Source of the DNA: Chiridota heheva
Taxonomy: Eukaryota; Echinodermata; Holothuroidea; Apodida; Chiridotidae
Length of the DNA: 64,000 nt
NCBI GenBank assembly: GCA_020152595.1
Contig: JAIGNY010001459.1
Location: 1,842,001-1,906,000, forward strand
Direction of reading: 5' to 3'
In this document: piece after piece, positions 36,072-48,175 of the stretch
Layout: each line of letters starts with the position of its first letter
How positions within the stretch are numbered: the stretch's first letter is position 1
The notes under the pieces: model-generated
What the model was told of the DNA's origin: nothing
Databases searched by the model: none
What the model saw: only the letters and a program-made list of their open reading frames with translations
Made by a program: the position numbers and the translations under genes

Positions 36072-37650
36072 CAGTAATATGTCTTTTGGGCGCATTTTTT
36101 TAGTATGCCTGACGGCTTCAAAGGATATGGAACTTATATGAAATTACACCTCTGACCTTAGGGTTCCACGTGGATATGCGGGTATGTTGGTCGACGAGCT
36201 ATTTTAGAAGCCCCAGTGCACCAAAAGTGCAAACAAACGCCTTTTTCAACAATTTACCACGTAATATGTCAGTAATATGTCTTTTGGGCGCATTTTTTTA
36301 GTATGCCTGACGGCTTCAATGGATATGGAACTTATATGAAATTACACCCCTGACCTTAGGGTTCCACGTGGATATGCGGGTATGTTGGTTGACGAGCTAT
36401 TTTAGAAGCCCCAGTGCACCAAAAGTGCAAAAAAACGCCATTTTCAACAAGTTACCACGTAATATGTCAGTAATATGTCTTTTGGGCGCATTTTTTTAGT
36501 ATGCCTGACGGCTTCAATGGATATGGAACTTATATGAAATTACACCTCTGACCTTAGGGTCCCACGTGGATATGCGGGTATGTTGGTCGACGAGCTATTT
36601 TCGAAGCCCCAGTGCATCAAAAGGGCAAACAAACGCCATTTTCAACAAGTTACCACGTAATATGTCAGTAATATGTCTTTTGGGCGCATTTTTTTAGTAT
36701 GTCTGACGGCTCCAATGGATATGGAACTTATATGCAATTACACCTCTGACCTTAGGGTTCCACGTGGATATGCGGTATGCTGGTCGACGAGCTATTTTAG
36801 AAGCCCCAGTGCACCAGAAGGGCCAAAAAAAAAACGCCTTTTTCAACAATTTACCACGTAATATGTCTTTTGGGCGCATTTTTTTAGTATGCCTGACGGC
36901 TTCAATGGATATGGAACTTATATGAAATTACACCTCTGACCTTAGGGTTCCACGTGGATATGCGGGTATGTTGGTCGACGAGCTATTTTAGAAGCCCCAG
37001 TGCACCAGAAGGGCAAAAAAAAAACGCCATTTTCAACAAGTTACCACGTAATATGTCAGTAATATGTCTTTTGGGCGCATTTTTTAGTATGCCTGACGGC
37101 TTCAATGGATATGAAACTTATATAAAATTACACCTCTGACCTTGAGGGCCCACGTGGATATGCGGGTATGTTGATCCACGAGCTACTTTACAAGCCCCAG
37201 TGAACCAAAAGGGCAAAAAAACGCCATTTTCAACAACTTACCACGTAATATGTCAGTAATATGTCTTTTGGGCGCATTTTTTTAGTATGTCTGACGGCTC
37301 CAATGGATATGGAACTTATATGCAATTACACCTCTGACCTTAGGGTCCCACGTGGATATGCGGGTATGTTGGTCGACGAGCTATTTTAGAAGCCCCAGTG
37401 CACCAGAAGGGCCAAAAAAACGCCATTTTCAACAAGGCACGTAATATGTCAGTAATATGTCTTTTGGGCGCATTTTCTTAGTATGCCTGACGGCTTCAAT
37501 GGATATGAAACTTATATGAAATTACACCTCTGACCTTAGGGTTCCACGTGGATATGCGGTTATGTTGGTCGACGAGCTATTTTAGAAGCCCCAGTGCACC
37601 AAAAGGGCAAACAAACGCCTTTTTCGACAAGTTACCACGTACTGCACGAG
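35688..37650. repeat. Foldback right arm: regular 197-bp satellite, about 8 copies
   Basis: The inner end (35688-35731) carries CTTCTTCGTTTTGAAGTTC and TTCGTTTTGGACCTACCC, the inverse of 33247-33295. From 36060, about eight homogeneous units of roughly 197 bp follow, each with GTAATATGTCAGTAATATGT, GCCTGACGGCTTCAATGG, ACGTGGATATGCGGGTATG and AGAAGCCCCAGTGCACC. Their reverse complement is the unit of the left arm. One copy lacks the GTCAGTAATAT segment (about 36858). Confidence 0.9.
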
Positions 37651-37869
37651 CAAAGACAAAACCACGAAGCCCTTTAAAACCGTTTGGTATCTCGGCCTAT
37701 ACAATGAAATATGGTATCAAATTTCATTTACTTGTTTGAAATATATTTATGCATAAAGTCACTGTCTGATCGTTATACATAGGGAATTAAAGTAAAGGAA
37801 ATGAACACGTGCCCGTGCGCGACCTCAGCGACGTCACTGATCCAAAAATATTATAAGCAGCATCGTATC

Positions 37870-38510
37870 TCTGGCCCATGAATCCCCTGACCTCCTGCAC
37901 TTCGGAACCCTGGACTTCGGAACCCCTGGTAGAATGATTTCATAGTAGAATGACCCCTGGACCTCGGATCCCCTTGCATACGGATCCCCTAGGCCTCGAT
38001 TCTACTGCCCTACGGCCCTTGGATCCCCTGGCCTTCTGGACTCCGTATTACCTGGCCAACGTATACCCTGGCTTCTTGAAAATCGTATCCCTGGCCCACG
38101 AATTCCTGGCTTCCTGCACTTCGAATCCCCTTGACCTCGGATCCCCTGGTAGAATGATCACTGGCCCACAGATCTTTGGGCCTCGGTTCACAGGCCCACG
38201 GCCTTTGGATCCCCTGGCCTCCTAGACCTCTGATCCTCATGCCCACGAATCCGCTGTCCTCTTGTGCTTTGGCTTACCCGGTCCTTGGATACCTTGGCCT
38301 CATGGCCCTTCGATCCCTGGCTTCCTGGACCTCGGATTCGGCCCTCCGATCCATGTGATCCGCGGGAACTTCCAATCCCCTCCAAAACCTTCGATTCCCA
38401 GGACCCTTCGATCCTCAGGACTCTTCGATCCCCAGGGTCCTCTGATCCCCAGGGCCCCTCAGGCCTCTAGGATCACCAGGGCTTTTCGAAAACCGGCCCT
38501 CCAATCCTGA
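37870..38510. repeat. Degenerate GGATCCCCTGGCCTC minisatellite
   Basis: GC-rich imperfect repeats of roughly 16-20 bp, with CTCGGATCCCCTGG, CCCACGAATCC and CCCTTCGATCCC. It is too degenerate to count copies. Pro/Leu/Ser-rich frames on both strands are artefacts. Confidence 0.75.
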
Positions 38511-39084
38511 TGGGAGGGGAGAGGTCTTACCAAGGTACGTAGTTATCATGCATAACGTAGGCCCGACACGGTTCATATTTTTCCTTCACACTGGGGGGCA
38601 CTTCCCGAAACATCATACTTATACATCTGTACATACAAAATTTTCTTTTTACTAACTGACAGATTGAAAAGGAAGAAATCTTAAACGGACGGGGTCTAAT
38701 CCCTTGTGCCCCTTCACCCGCTTGAGCCAACCGTGCATAAGACATTAAATGACATGCCACACTGTTTTGCCTCCCAAGCTCATGGTGAGCATGTTTGACA
38801 GTGATATAATGGCATAATGCTAAAAATGCTTCCAGGAGCGCAAGAAGTGTCGTGGCACTTCTCAGGGCCGGATAAATTGAGTTTCAATCAATCCTTTTGG
38901 AAGCAAGAAATACTCCCGTATCTCCTTTCAAGTTCCCTATTTTGTGAAGGAGAACTACGCTCCTGACAACAGGACAGTTTCTTTGTGACACTCAGTTGAA
39001 CCTAAAGAAGAAAAACTGTAATTTTTGGAGGGTACGAACGCCCCCTCACCCCACCCCTATACTCCATTGATAAACAACTGGTTT

Positions 39085-39560
39085 AACTTAAAGGATTAGT
39101 TCAGCAGAGGACTTGAAAAAAAACAAAATGTTGAAGAAATCGTTCAAAATCTTACACCGTTTTAGGAGATATTTAAGTTTAAAAGTTGAAGTACAAAGGA
39201 TCCCTATGGAGGACTTTCCAGTGTGACAATTTACATATAGGTAAATTCATATCAAGAATAAAAAACATAATTTCAAGATAAGAAGCGAATCAAATTTGAT
39301 ATAATATGATTCAGCATGCAGAATATGACTGTATGAGGGTGGGTACGTTTTTTGTGGCTCTGTATTGGCTGAGTGTATTTCTTAAGCATCTACTGTACCA
39401 ACAAAATATCAATAATGGGCGGAGTCACATTTATTGACACCAATAAATGTTCATGCAGAAATTGAGATTGCTAACTGCATTAATATTTCTATTTTGAAAA
39501 TTTAAATGATTAGTCTAGTGTGTATTTAGTTAATCCGTGTGGTATCATTCCTTTAATATT
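39085..39560. mobile_element. MITE-like element (AAGGATTAG family), copy 2
   Basis: The left end TTAACTTAAAGGATTAGTTC is identical in part to the start of the copy at 46806. The next words (GAAGAAATCG, AGGAGATATTTAAG) are diverged versions. The right end is less certain. Confidence 0.5.
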
Positions 39561-39617
39561 TTGATTCAATCGTTTATGCTGAATTTTGTCTGATAAAACT
39601 AAGGAAATAAATCAATA

Positions 39618-40285
39618 TAACTGGAGCCACCAGACGGTTCCTGCAGCTAGCTAGCTGAAACCACCAGACGGTTCCTGCGGCTAGCTAGCTGTAACCACCA
39701 GACGGTTCCTGCAGATAGCTAGCTGTAACCATCAAACGTTCCCGCAGCTAGCTGTAACCACCAGCAGTTCCCGCAGATAGCTGGAACCACCAGAAAGTTC
39801 CCGCAGATAGCTGAAACCACCAGACGATTTCCGCAGCTAGCTGGAATCACCAGACGGTCCCCGCAGCTAGCTGGAACCACCAGACGGTTCCCGCAGCTAG
39901 CTGGAACCACCAGACGGTTTCCGCAGCTAGCTGGAACCACCAGACGGTTCCCGCAGCTAGCTGGAACCACCAGACGGTTCCCGCAGCTAGCTGGAACCAC
40001 CAGACGGTTCCGCAGCTAGCTGGAACCCAGACGGTTCCGCAGCTAGCTGGAACCACCAGACGGTTCCCGCAGCTAGCTGGAACCACCAGACGGTTCCGCA
40101 GCTAGCTGGAACCACCAGACGCTTCCCGCAGCTAGCTGGAACCACCAGACGGTTCCCGCAGCTAGCTGGAACCACCAGACGGTTCCCGCAGCTAGCTGGA
40201 ACCACCAGACGGTTTCCGCAGCTAGCTGGAACCACCAGACGGTTTCCGCTGCTAGCTGGAACCACCAGATGGTTTCTGCAGCTGG
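39618..40285. repeat. 30-bp minisatellite, about 21 copies
   Basis: Tandem units of 30 bp containing CTGGAACCACCAGACGGTTC and then CCGCAGCTAG, with shorter units near 39740 and 40010. The unit length is divisible by 3, so minus-strand frames of Val-Pro-Ala-Ser-Cys-Gly repeats are open without being coding. Confidence 0.97.
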
Positions 40286-41197
40286 AACCACCACTTTCCA
40301 GCTGGGAACTGTGCCAAATTCCATATTAAAAATTTCCAGCTGGAACCAGTTGTATTTTCTCCTGGATGTACTGTTTTGTGCAAATAATTCCATTTCTTGA
40401 AGAAATCACGCGCGGGAGATGGTCGGTCAGTAAAACTAAAAGATTCATAGGTTTTGGTGGAGGAATCGACCGTCACCGGGGAGAGTGACACAGTGGCAAA
40501 AACCAAATAATATTTGCAAATTGCATCATGAATAATCCGGAACCACATTCAGCATCAGGTTTAAAACTAATTTTGATGTAATGTTTACCATAGGGCTAGT
40601 TACACGTGTTCTTCTCGTTATCTTAGGTCCTTTTCAGCAAGCCTAAGTTCGACTGTGCTATCTTAACCACGATAGCCACACTTATCCAATTCCACGAAAA
40701 TAAATGTTTTCTGTAGACAATCAGTTGAGTAACTTACAGAACATCATAACGTGAATGCAACGTGGAAGTTGACAGCTTAGAAAGCTGAAAGAAGGATTAG
40801 ACTGCAGATTTTGCAAAATTATGTCAGAAGTTGATAAAATTATGTCAGAAGTTGATATATCAATAATATCATTGCCAATTTTGTTCACCTGCATGCTATC
40901 TTGTTCTCAATGTAACGTTAACATGTTGTTAGTATGCCTAGCCTAACGAGTACGTTGGGCCTAGCTGTATTAACAACGGTACCTTCTCTAGTCAGAGATT
41001 CCTCAGACAGTGGGTGGGCCATCAATTTTCTCTCAATTATACCCTTGACATTTTTTATTAGGTGTCTGGGCCCGGACATGTGAATGGACAATTCCAGAAA
41101 ATTGTAAGGCTAGTTATTCGTCATATGGGCATAGGCTTAGGCCTACCTCATTCCAGAACTTGAGTTATACGTCCCCACTGGTCTGTTTTTTTTCTTC

Positions 41198-42842
41198 TGA
41201 ATCTTAATCGGTTAAGCTGGCAAAATTTCTTTAAGAGAACATGAACGCCAACCGAGCGTAAAAAGTATGAGTAAAAAATATAAAACAACTAGTTAGCAAT
41301 ACAAGTGTTAGTAAGTTTAGCTTTGAAACAGTTGAGACTTGGTGCATGTACAATGTCTGACAGTAAAGCATTTCAATCCTTTAGTGTGTGAGGGAAGAAA
41401 GAGGGTTAATATACATTCTTTTTAGCATGGGGAACCTGGAAATTAGGGGCATGATTATTCTTGTATTAGTTCTGACAGTGGGGATAAGTTCATCTTTACT
41501 GATGGCGACAAGATTGTCATTGATTTTATATAGCATATGTAGCCGGGTGTTGTATCTTCTTGTTTTAAGCAGGGGCCAATCTAATTTATGAAGCATGTTT
41601 TTTACACTAGATTTATAAGAGTAATCAGCCATACAGAACCTGGCTGCTCTCCTTTGAATAGATTCAAGTCTATAAACAATGCACTGGTGATGGGGGTTCC
41701 AGACTGCAGATGCGTACTCAAGTACTGGCCCGACTAGAGCTTTATAAGCAGTGGATTTAACGTCGGTGGGACAGTTTGAGAGGTTACGTTCTAAGGCTTC
41801 CAGACTGCAGATGCGTGCTCAAGTACTAAGCTTGCCCTTAACCTCCTCCCTTCCCCTTTTCCCAAATCCCTCTCTGACATCAAACCGCTTATCGCTTCTC
41901 TTGTTCGTGACCGCTGGCAAACCTTATGGAACTTCCAAATTGATAACAAACTCCATGTTATCCAGCCCACAATCCCGATCAAATCCACCATCAACAACCT
42001 TTCTCGTATCGACAACGTTCATATTACCCGTCTTAGAATTGGTCACACCCACCTCACTCCTCCCACCTCCTTATTGGTTCCCCAACCCCTCTGTAACAAT
42101 TGCCACTGCATCCTTACAATCCAACACGTTCTCCTTGCTTGCCCCTGTACAACCTTCCCAGAGCTTCTCTCGCTCCCCACAACTCAATTGCTGAGTTCTT
42201 CCAAAAAAATCCTCCAGATAAAATAGTCTCCTTCCTTCAGCATGCATCCCTCTACAACCATATTTAATCCTCCTCTTCCACCCCCTCTCTACTCTGTTTT
42301 TAGTTTTTCCCATGCACCTCCTCTCTCGATCACAGCTTTCTGGCTTTTGTTCTTGAATTTCTCTCATTCTTCCCCTGGTCTCTTTCCTTACTACCTCTAA
42401 AATGATCTGACCTCTCAGGCACAATTTGACCTTCGTTGTCGTGGTGCCGTTAAGACCTCATCAAACAAACAAACAAACTGACCTGACTAGAGCTTTATAA
42501 GCAGTGGATTTAACATCGATGGGACAGTTTGAGAGGTTACGTTTTAATAGGCCAAGTACAGAGTTAGCTTTCTTGGTTATGTTATGTATATGTTTATCCG
42601 ATCTAAGTTTATTATCAATTTCAACACCTAGGTATGGGTGGGAGTTGACATGTTTTTGTGGTTGGTTGCATAAGGTGATTTAAAGCATTTCTTAGAGGAA
42701 ATTGACAGGATGTAGCATTTAGAGGGGTTGAAATTCATTTGCCATTTGTTTTGCCATTGTTCAAGTTTGTTAAGATCATCTTGGAGGATTTGTTGGTCAG
42801 AGGAATTATCAATTGTTCTGTACACAAGGCAGTCTTGTTTCT
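41198..42842 (-). mobile_element. 5'-truncated Rex1/CR1-like LINE, interrupted
   Basis: Minus-strand RT remnants: CLVYRTIDNSSDQQILQDDL, LNKLEQWQNKWQMNFNPSKC, then RTNTRIIMPL and YINPLSS near the end, and a non-coding 3' part (41198-41380). It starts just after the RT catalytic motif, so it is 5'-truncated. An I-like LINE copy lies inside it, and about 100 bp of it is tandemly duplicated at the insertion point. Confidence 0.75.
41829..42478 (+). mobile_element. I-like LINE 3' fragment
   Basis: 5'-truncated second copy of the family at 2484-5158. It reads PFPKSLSDIKPLIASLVRD, DNKLHVIQPTIPIK, INNLSRIDNVH and a C..C..H..C knuckle region (CNNCHCILTIQHVLLACP), then ends GTGCCGTTAAGACCTCATC and (CAAA)n. 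Frameshifted and inactive. Confidence 0.85.
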
Positions 42843-43354
42843 TGTAGGCTGACGTTCATTGATTGCTGTCGTTTCTGATTTTCATTTCATTCTAACTGAG
42901 TTACGATGCTCCACTACATTTATTGGGCTGAAGCTCTCTTCCACTTTCAAATTACCTGTCTTTTGCGTGTCCAGCTTTGCACTCAAACAATTCTCCAACT
43001 TCTTTTCTACGCTCCAGCGAACAAAAATTGGATAAAATATGATCCAGCATTGGCAAAATTAAATGATTCTTGGCACACTTTCTCTGTCTGTTCTTTGCAC
43101 TCTACAGGCTACAGCATTAAGTTTGTCCTGATAATAACAAAGTTCATAAATGAAAGTCATGTGACTAACTGCCTAATAATACTATTGCAATGGCAGTTGC
43201 AATTTCTACACAGGGTCAATTTTAAAGTTTTGTTAGATCCTGGAAATACAAGGTGAAAGAATAATTTGAATTATGCAAAGAAATACAACTAATCATCGTT
43301 CACTTTCATTGAAAAAGCTCTAAAACAGAAAAAGGTTGAATAATTATTTAGCAT

Positions 43355-43525
43355 AGTATGGCATAGCAAGGTTTAACGTCCCGGAAGCATCCAATGCTGG
43401 ACATTATATCAAGACGGCCACGGCCTTTGATAACCAGTTGTGAACTCACAGGTTGCAGACCCACCAGGATACGAACCCGGGACGTGCAGGTGAGAGGGCA
43501 AATTCACTAACCACTACACCACAGA
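43355..43525 (-). mobile_element. tRNA-derived SINE, second family
   Basis: On the minus strand: GTGGTGTAGTGGTTAGTGAA (A-box-like), then CGGGTTCGTATCCTGGTGGG (B box) and a tail with GATGCTTCCGGGACGTTAAA. This is a different body from the SINE at 13919. A cloverleaf cannot be closed, so it is not a tRNA gene. Confidence 0.8.
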
Positions 43526-44042
43526 AGTCTAATTTTTGTTGATTTTAAAGACGACACATAGACACTGCACGCATTTGTTTCACTCGTTAGTACAATGAAG
43601 AAGAGTACAAATGCGCAGGCGTGACTTTCAACAAAAATTTTGGAACATGACGACCAACAACCTATCGGTGGATTTTACTTCGGCAAAATTCTTCTGTTAA
43701 AAGGCAACTAATGAACATTTTTTTCAAATAATTAAATGAAAAGGGTGAAATCCCACCAGACTGTGTGCAAAGGAAGTGAAGTTATCGCATTTTGGAAAAT
43801 ACATTTTGCTTAAGTGTGACTCGAATTAGAAACATAGCATCTGCAACAACCTATGTACACAAAACAAATGTCACAGTGATAACATACATGTATGTGGGTT
43901 GTGACAATAACTAACTTTAGGCCCACAGGGGGGTTGGCGACTGCCACAGTGGAAAGTTTTCTCCACAATGAAAATTTGCTCCAGAATTGTTGAAAACCTA
44001 GCGATTTACTCCAGTTTTGCACATACAGTAGGCCTACCACTG

Positions 44043-44300
44043 TCATTTTAATGTATTTCTGTATAAATCAGAGAGAACAGTACGCCAAATTTCGTCATAC
44101 TGGCTAAGCTCCATGCCGAAGATCTTTGGCGTAACATACACCAGACTGTAAAGTTTGGCCTGCACGTACTTTTTCCGCACCCAAAAAAATGGGCTATTTT
44201 CCATTCGCGCAATTTCTTGGCTGTCTCCAAATCTGTGCTTCAAATTTGGCCATTTGCGAGACATTCCCCACTCAAAATAGTACCTCTCTTCATCTGCAAC
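44043..44300 (-). repeat. Partner of the PKIF-MELSQ repeat
   Basis: An 88-codon minus-strand frame ending PKIFGMELSQYDEIWRTVLS. Only the last 80 bp or so match 30440-30520. Confidence 0.4.
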
Positions 44301-44339
44301 AATGGACAACCTTGTCTACTTGGCTATACACTTCACGTT

Positions 44340-45140
44340 ATGCACGTCAGTTGTATGACTCACCTCGATTACCCCCAGCAATGTCAATCAAAGGTGAGTT
44401 ATTGACATATGAAATAGTGACTCACATGTGCATCATTCTACCAAATCGTCAGTTACAGAGTGACTATGGGGTGGGTCAATTTACTTCAGACCCGTTAACT
44501 TTGTACAAAGGTGATTGATTTGGGGTAATGCACTTGTCAGTTGTTGTGACTCACCCCTACACCTCGGGACAAGGTGAGTCATTGCACCAAAGTGGGTGAC
44601 AAAACATGTACATTGATGCACCCCTCAGTCACTTAGATGACTGACATTTTTTGTGAAATGACTTATCCCAGATATTTATGTTTATGTTTATATATTTATA
44701 TAGCACTCAATATCTATACAATGCACACTCAGCGGCGCTGTACAGAAAATAAATAAAACTGCTCATAAAGTTAATAAAGTCAAAGGTGAGTCATTGACTT
44801 CTGTACAAAGTCAATGGGTCTGAAGTAAATTGACTCACACCACAGTCACTCTGGTGACTGACAATTTGGCACAATGACACACACATGAGTCACTATTTCA
44901 TATGTTAATGACTCACCTTTGACTGACATTGCTGGGGGTAGTAGGGGTGAGTCATACAACTGACAAGTGCATCTAGGCCTAAGTCATTTCACACAAAAAT
45001 GTCAGTCACCTTAGTGACTGAGGGGTACATCAATGTACATGTTTTGTCCACCCACTTTGGTGCAATGACTCACATTGTCTTGGTGTGTAGGGGTGAGTCA
45101 CACAATTGACAAGTGCATTACAAGCTTGTCAATCACAACC
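44340..45140. mobile_element. Inverted modules of a GTGAGTCA-rich element
   Basis: Two modules, one with AGTTGTATGACTCACC and CCCCCAGCAATGTCA and one with GTGACTCACCCCTACACC and ACAAAACATGTACATTGATG, occur on the left (44345-44660) and inverted on the right (44785-45140). The module order is the same on both sides, so it is not a simple hairpin. The middle (44670-44780) has a TTTATATAGCACTC box like the 3' ends of the L2 copies. It is probably a non-autonomous element. Confidence 0.6.
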
Positions 45141-45669
45141 CATATATTCCTTATTCAGAATTCCTCATGATACTGGATTTGAATGCAGACTGCACCTGCA
45201 CTGCAGTAATGCAGGTAATGTCACTGCAGTAACGTAACTGCTACAAATTACATACAATCCAGTTATTACTTCCGTTATCAGTCTTCCAACAACCATTTAC
45301 CAATTGCGTAACGGCTACTGGTTGGCATTTAAGGAGCAGGTATTAGTTTTCAAAGGACACCACCATCTCTGCTGGAACTGTGTCATTCATTCATTCAATG
45401 CAACAAATTCAGATTTCACAACATGATGGGTGATAAGACTTGATGTCTAGTTTGTCCATCAGAAACCTAACACGTAAAATTTAAGTAAATTTATTATTAA
45501 TCTTTTGTGGAAATTTTAGCACACAACTTTTTGTGAAAGCATGAAAATATCTGCGCATTTTTACTGTTCAACTTTGCATTCCCCTAGATAATCTGCACAT
45601 TTTGAACGATCGTTTTTGCATTCCCTGCGCAAGAAAAAAACTTTACAGTCTGGAACATACATACTTTCC

Positions 45670-46215
45670 AGACTGGGGTGACAAGAATCATAATTGGCGT
45701 GGGTGGGTGGTCAGGCGAGTCTGAAATCAGAATCGGATTTAGGGTCAGTAGGTGGTCGGTGACTGAATACCGAATCAGAATCGGGGTAGGTGGGTGGTCA
45801 GCCAAGTCCGAATTCCAGAATCAGAATTGGGGTGGGTGTGTAGTCAGCCAAGTTCGGACAGGAATCAGATTCGCCGTGGGTGGGTGGCCAGCCAAGTCTG
45901 AAATCAGAATCGGATTTGGGGTCGGAGGGTGGTCTGTTACTGAATACGGAATCGGGAAGGGTGGTCAGCCAAGTCCGGATTCCGGACTCATTATCGGGGT
46001 GGGTGGGTGGTCAGCCAAGTTTGGAATTGGAGTGAGTATGTGGTCAGTCGATATCGGAATCGGGGTGGGTGAGTGCTTAGCCGACTTTGGAATCAAAATC
46101 GGAACTGGGGTTGGTAGTCAGCCGATAGGGAATTGGAATCAGGATGGGTGGGTAGTCAGCCAAGTCCGGATTTAGGGTGGGTGGGTGGTCAGCGGAGTCT
46201 GGAATTGTAATAGGA
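45670..46215. repeat. Degenerate GGTGGGTGGGTGGTCAGCC minisatellite
   Basis: Imperfect units of roughly 35-60 bp with GGGTGGGTGGTCAGCCAAGT and TCCGAAATCAGAATCGG. The long Gly/Trp/Ser-rich frame on the plus strand is a product of the repeat. Confidence 0.85.
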
Positions 46216-46640
46216 GGAGGGGGACGGTCCGACATTCGGAATTGGATTGGAGATGGGGGTTGGTGTCCCTTAGGGTGTCATTGATCCCCTATATCCTTAT
46301 TTTCCGGAATTGCCCAATGTACATGATTCATGCATACAGTACTATGTTAGTAGTAGTAGTAGCATGGTAGCCTAGGCCCAAATTTCAACCACTTAAGGCA
46401 CAAATTTAAGGTGGGGAGGGGAGTCCGACATTCAGAATTGGATTCCGACATTCGGAATTGGATTGGAGATGGGGGTTGGGTGTCTGTTAGGGTGTTATAG
46501 ATCCTCCCTGTACCCTTATTTTCCAGATTTACCCAATGTACATGATTCATGCATACAGTACAGTACTATGTTAGTAGTAGTAGCATGGTAGCCTAGGCCC
46601 AAATTTCAACCACTTAAGGCACAAATTTGAAATTTGTTTT
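46216..46640. repeat. Tandem duplication of about 205 bp
   Basis: GACATTCGGAATTGGATTGG, ATGTACATGATTCATGCATA and GGTAGCCTAGGCCCAAATTT each occur twice in the same order. Confidence 0.85.
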
Positions 46641-46805
46641 TCAAAATGGAAGCAAAATATTGACTAATTAATGTTTCAACTTAATCTCCAATCTTTTGAA
46701 ACAATGTATGATGATTGATTCGGGATATGTGGTGTCACTTCAAAAGTCAGAATTTTGGTAAACCAGTAAAACGTGCAATGTCCGATCTTTGTATTGATAG
46801 AAATA

Positions 46806-47395
46806 AACTTAAAGGATTAGTTCAGTGGTCAAGCATGTCCATCTTATATGAAAGAGTACTTCAAAAGAACCAAAATGGTGAAGAAAGCATGCAAAAATCT
46901 TAATCCATTAAGGAGATATTCAAGAATAAAGCTGTCTTATCTGTGTAGAAATGACTAGTGTAGTAAGTCTATTATGGAAAGTTGATGTCTTCATTCTCAC
47001 ATTCTTAACAAATTAATGTATTTTAAAGAATGTTTATTTAATTTTTTCACTATTCAGATTATTTTTCCTTAAACTTTCTTCAGGTGGTATATTATAAATA
47101 TCTTTCCTAGATTCAGTTTTACTACTTTTTTGACATATCCCATGGTTTCAAGCGACAAAATCGCAGGGCAAAATATGATAGAATACATAAAAGACTTTTT
47201 AGCAATCTGAGGCAGTGACATCACAACTAGTCTGGTTTCACTCGTTTCTACACAAATGATACTAATCTTCAAACTTAGATATCTCCTTAACAGTAAAATA
47301 TTTTTGAATGCTTTCTTCACCATTTTATTTCTTTTGAAGTCCTCTTTTATGTAATAAAGACTTGCTTGATCCCTGAATTAATTCTTTAAATAAAT
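46806..47395. mobile_element. MITE-like foldback element (AAGGATTAG family), complete copy
   Basis: About 590 bp. The left arm AACTTAAAGGATTAGTTCAG, ATATGAAAGAG, GGTGAAGAAAGCATGC and GGAGATATTC has its inverse at the right end (GAATGCTTTCTTCACC, GTCCTCTTTTATG, TGAATTAATTCTTT). The arms are about 150 bp. No protein is encoded. Confidence 0.75.
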
Positions 47396-48175
47396 TCTTA
47401 TTCTATACTGCACAATCAATTTATGAAGCATCTAATTAGTGAAAATGGAATTTAATCAACAATTGGTAATTGTAAAAATTTGTCCGACTTTGCAAAGGTG
47501 GGGTGTGATTAGGGGTGGTTGAAATTCAGGTCACTCACTATACTCAGCTGGGCACTCACTATACTCAGCCTCAGCTGAGTCTCTGAGATTGCTCAGAATA
47601 CTCCCATTTAAAATCCTCATGACTTTATACAATATCTCCTTAACATAATAAAAGTCAAATAACTTCTTCACTGTTTTGTTTTGTTAACTCTCTTCTCTTT
47701 TACAAAAGATTAATTAATTTAACCAGTAGAAAGTTTAGTAGTCTTTTAGACCTATAGGCCTTACTTGAAATGGCAAGCATATGGGTTATTAGTGTTTAGG
47801 CTCCATAGGGGAAAAAAACCTCAATTTTTTAATTTTAGATTCTTAAAAACTATTGCATCCCTGGTCATAAAACTCTTAAAAATTGCAAGAGTAATTCCTT
47901 TTTACAATCCACTCCCTGCAAAAATATTCCAAATCTTTAATAATTTTATTATATTAGAAATTTGTGATCTTTATTAGCTCAACATCCCTTTAAGGGATTT
48001 TGAGCTTATGTGAGGCTAGCCCAAAATCCTGATTTTCATGCGATCTGAATTAATTTAGCAAATAAAAAAACATTATCTTGAAAAATACCATGGAATATCT
48101 TTGATTAAAATAAAACTATGTTTTTCTTGGCTGGAGCGTTGATATACCATCTGACACATATGCTAATGGCCCTTA

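Noticed and set aside
39719-40393. Val-Pro-Ala-Ser-Cys-Gly repeat protein on the minus strand
   Set aside because: The 30-bp minisatellite is open in several overlapping frames with indels between them; no gene signals.
45678-46175. 165-codon Gly/Trp-rich frame
   Set aside because: Follows the GGTGGGTGGTCAGCC minisatellite and has no support outside it.
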